A model generated the notes under the pieces. It did not search any database. It was given only the letters and a program-made list of their open reading frames with translations, and was not told where the DNA came from. DNA of 64,000 nucleotides. Origin: REEB95 sp963762425 (GTDB lineage Bacteria; Pseudomonadota; Alphaproteobacteria; ATCC43930; CGMCC-115725). A program made the position numbers and the translations under genes. Below, in pieces: positions 62,974 to 64,000 of this stretch. The first letter of the stretch is position 1. Each line of letters opens with the position of its first letter. The DNA lies in NCBI GenBank assembly GCA_963762425.1, contig CAVXKY010000001.1, positions 15,940 to 79,939 of the forward strand. The letters run 5' to 3'.

Positions 62974-63342
62974 ATGGCTGCCGCTTACGACCGCAACAAC
63001 GTCTTCGCCAAGATCCTGCGCGGCGAGATTCCGTGCCAGAAGGTGTTCGAGGATGCGCATGTGCTGGCCTTCCGCGATATCAAGCCGCAGGCGCCGGTGC
63101 ATGTGCTGGTGATCCCCAAGGGCGAATACGTTTCGTCCGAGGATTTTTCCGCCAAGGCCAGCGCGGAGGAGATCGCGGCGCTGTTCCGCGCCGTGGGCAA
63201 GATCGCGCGCGATCTCGGCCTCGATAACAGCGGCTACCGCATCCTCGCCAATCACGGCGACGACGCGCATCAAGAGGTGCAGCATTTCCACATCCATATC
63301 TTCGGCGGCAAATCCTTGGGCCGCATGCTGCCCCGGGACTAG
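62974..63342 (+). CDS. HIT-family nucleotide-binding protein
   Basis: ATG at 62974 follows GGGAGGG, giving 122 aa. NNVFAKILRGEIPCQKVFEDAHVLAFRDI is the common N-terminal region and HVLVIPKGEY a conserved strand; the histidine triad is QHFHIHIFGGKSLG. HINT-type members hydrolyse phosphoramidates of nucleotides. It regularly follows hisE in alphaproteobacteria. Confidence 0.95.
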   Translation: MAAAYDRNNVFAKILRGEIPCQKVFEDAHVLAFRDIKPQAPVHVLVIPKGEYVSSEDFSAKASAEEIAALFRAVGKIARDLGLDNSGYRILANHGDDAHQEVQHFHIHIFGGKSLGRMLPRD

Positions 63343-63543
63343 CGACTCGGAAGCGCGGTTTGGGCCGCCGGAAGCCCGCCTTGATGCCGCCCCATTGGCG
63401 GATTATTAACCATGATCGAAACCTGGAAAACCCAGGGAAAAGGCCGGTTTCCGGGCTTCGGTCAGCGGGAACTTGGCGGGTTTTAGCGAAAAATTAACCG
63501 TAATCGCCGCCTAATCGGACCCGTGAAGATCAAGGACGAGTCA

Positions 63544-64000
63544 ATGCCGCTTTCGCCCGCCGACGCCCAACTCCACCCGGTCCTCGGGTCGCTGCTGCGC
63601 TATTGGAGCGCCCAGCGCGAGGGCCGGATCATGCCGGCGCGCGCCGAGATCGATCCCTTGGAGATGGGACCGAAGCTGCTGCCCCATCTGCTGCTGTGCG
63701 ATTTGCTGGATCGCGGCGCGCGGCCGCGCTACCGCCTGGTCGGAACCAATGTGGTGCGGCGCTGGGGCTTCGATCCCACCGGGCGCTTTCTCGACGAGGC
63801 CATGGGTCCTTATTTCGCCTATCTCGGCGACCTGCTGCATCAGCTCTTCGACGAGCGCGCGCCGATCCAGGCCAGTTGCGCCTTCCGCTGGGGCGTCAAC
63901 CGCGAGCTCGAGGCCAATCACCTGCTGCTGCCCCTGAGCAAGGGCGGACTCGATCCGGCGATCGCGCTGGTGGGCCTGACCTTCCGTTCGGACGAGGTGT
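63544..64000 (+). CDS. PAS_5 domain protein (truncated by the window end)
   Basis: The frame starts MPLSPADAQLHPVLGSLLRYWSAQREGRIMPARAEIDP behind GGACGAG and stays open to base 64000 (152 complete codons). LLPHLLLCDLLDRGARPRYRLVGTNVV and NHLLLPLSKGGLDPAIALVGLTF match the PAS_5 family, as in the protein at 10870-11403. Role unknown. TTAACCAT (63406-63413) and TTAACCG (about 63496) in the upstream region resemble CtrA half-sites. Confidence 0.8.
   Translation, partial: MPLSPADAQLHPVLGSLLRYWSAQREGRIMPARAEIDPLEMGPKLLPHLLLCDLLDRGARPRYRLVGTNVVRRWGFDPTGRFLDEAMGPYFAYLGDLLHQLFDERAPIQASCAFRWGVNRELEANHLLLPLSKGGLDPAIALVGLTFRSDEV

Overview
The window is high-GC DNA from an alphaproteobacterium, most likely of the Rhodospirillales type. 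Evidence for this: a DUF3576 lipoprotein, a Tim44-like TimA, hemJ as protoporphyrinogen oxidase, two PAS_5 proteins, and the order parB-parA-rsmG-mnmG / mnmE / rho-hemJ-hemH-hemE // ppsR-maf-aroE-coaE-dnaQ-secB, which is the origin-proximal block of alphaproteobacteria. Species cannot be read from the sequence.

Layout. (1) 1-21 kb is accessory, cell-surface oriented and fairly repeat rich. It opens with the 3' end of a DprE1-like oxidase. Its expected partner, a DprE2-like short-chain dehydrogenase, lies 10.6 kb away at 11.46-12.22 kb. Between them lie an IS30-family element, a family of double-hairpin intergenic repeats, several small secreted proteins (one with an inhibitor-cystine-knot-like cysteine pattern), a 1283-aa autotransporter, an outer-membrane-like protein, a DUF1330 protein and a PAS_5 protein. 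Next come a Tic20/DUF4870-like membrane protein, a PAP2 protein, a LapG-like cysteine protease preceded by what reads as a c-di-GMP-I riboswitch, and a ~1970-aa Asn/Thr/Gly-repeat PEP-CTERM surface protein. (2) 21-28.5 kb holds an L,D-transpeptidase, yggS, a DUF3576 lipoprotein, leuS-lptE-holA and an FkbM methyltransferase. (3) 28.7-35.8 kb holds the segregation/tRNA-modification cluster parB, parA, rsmG, mnmG, mnmE with three parS sites. (4) 35.9-46 kb holds a DUF255 thioredoxin-domain protein, ogt, a dienelactone hydrolase, a quinone oxidoreductase, a membrane glycosyltransferase-like protein, then rho and hemJ-hemH-hemE. (5) 46.2-57.7 kb runs rightward: ppsR-maf-aroE-coaE-dnaQ, secB (opposed), timA-mltA, two small envelope proteins, lutABC, smr-xre and a cold-shock gene. 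(6) 57.7-64 kb holds hslUV, hisB-H-A-F-E, a HIT protein and a truncated PAS_5 gene.

Transcription polarity flips between hemE (leftward) and ppsR (rightward). Together with the conserved neighbours this makes 45.83-46.24 kb the best candidate for the chromosomal origin, although no consensus DnaA box is visible there.

Nine conserved genes (yggS, mnmG, the quinone oxidoreductase, aroE, mltA, lutA, lutB, hisB, hisA) and the PEP-CTERM gene (twice) are each split by what looks like one extra base. In every case removing one base restores the full family length. All are +1 insertions, so a systematic sequencing or assembly artefact is the most economical explanation, and these genes are annotated as single units.

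No rRNA, tRNA or CRISPR array was recognised.
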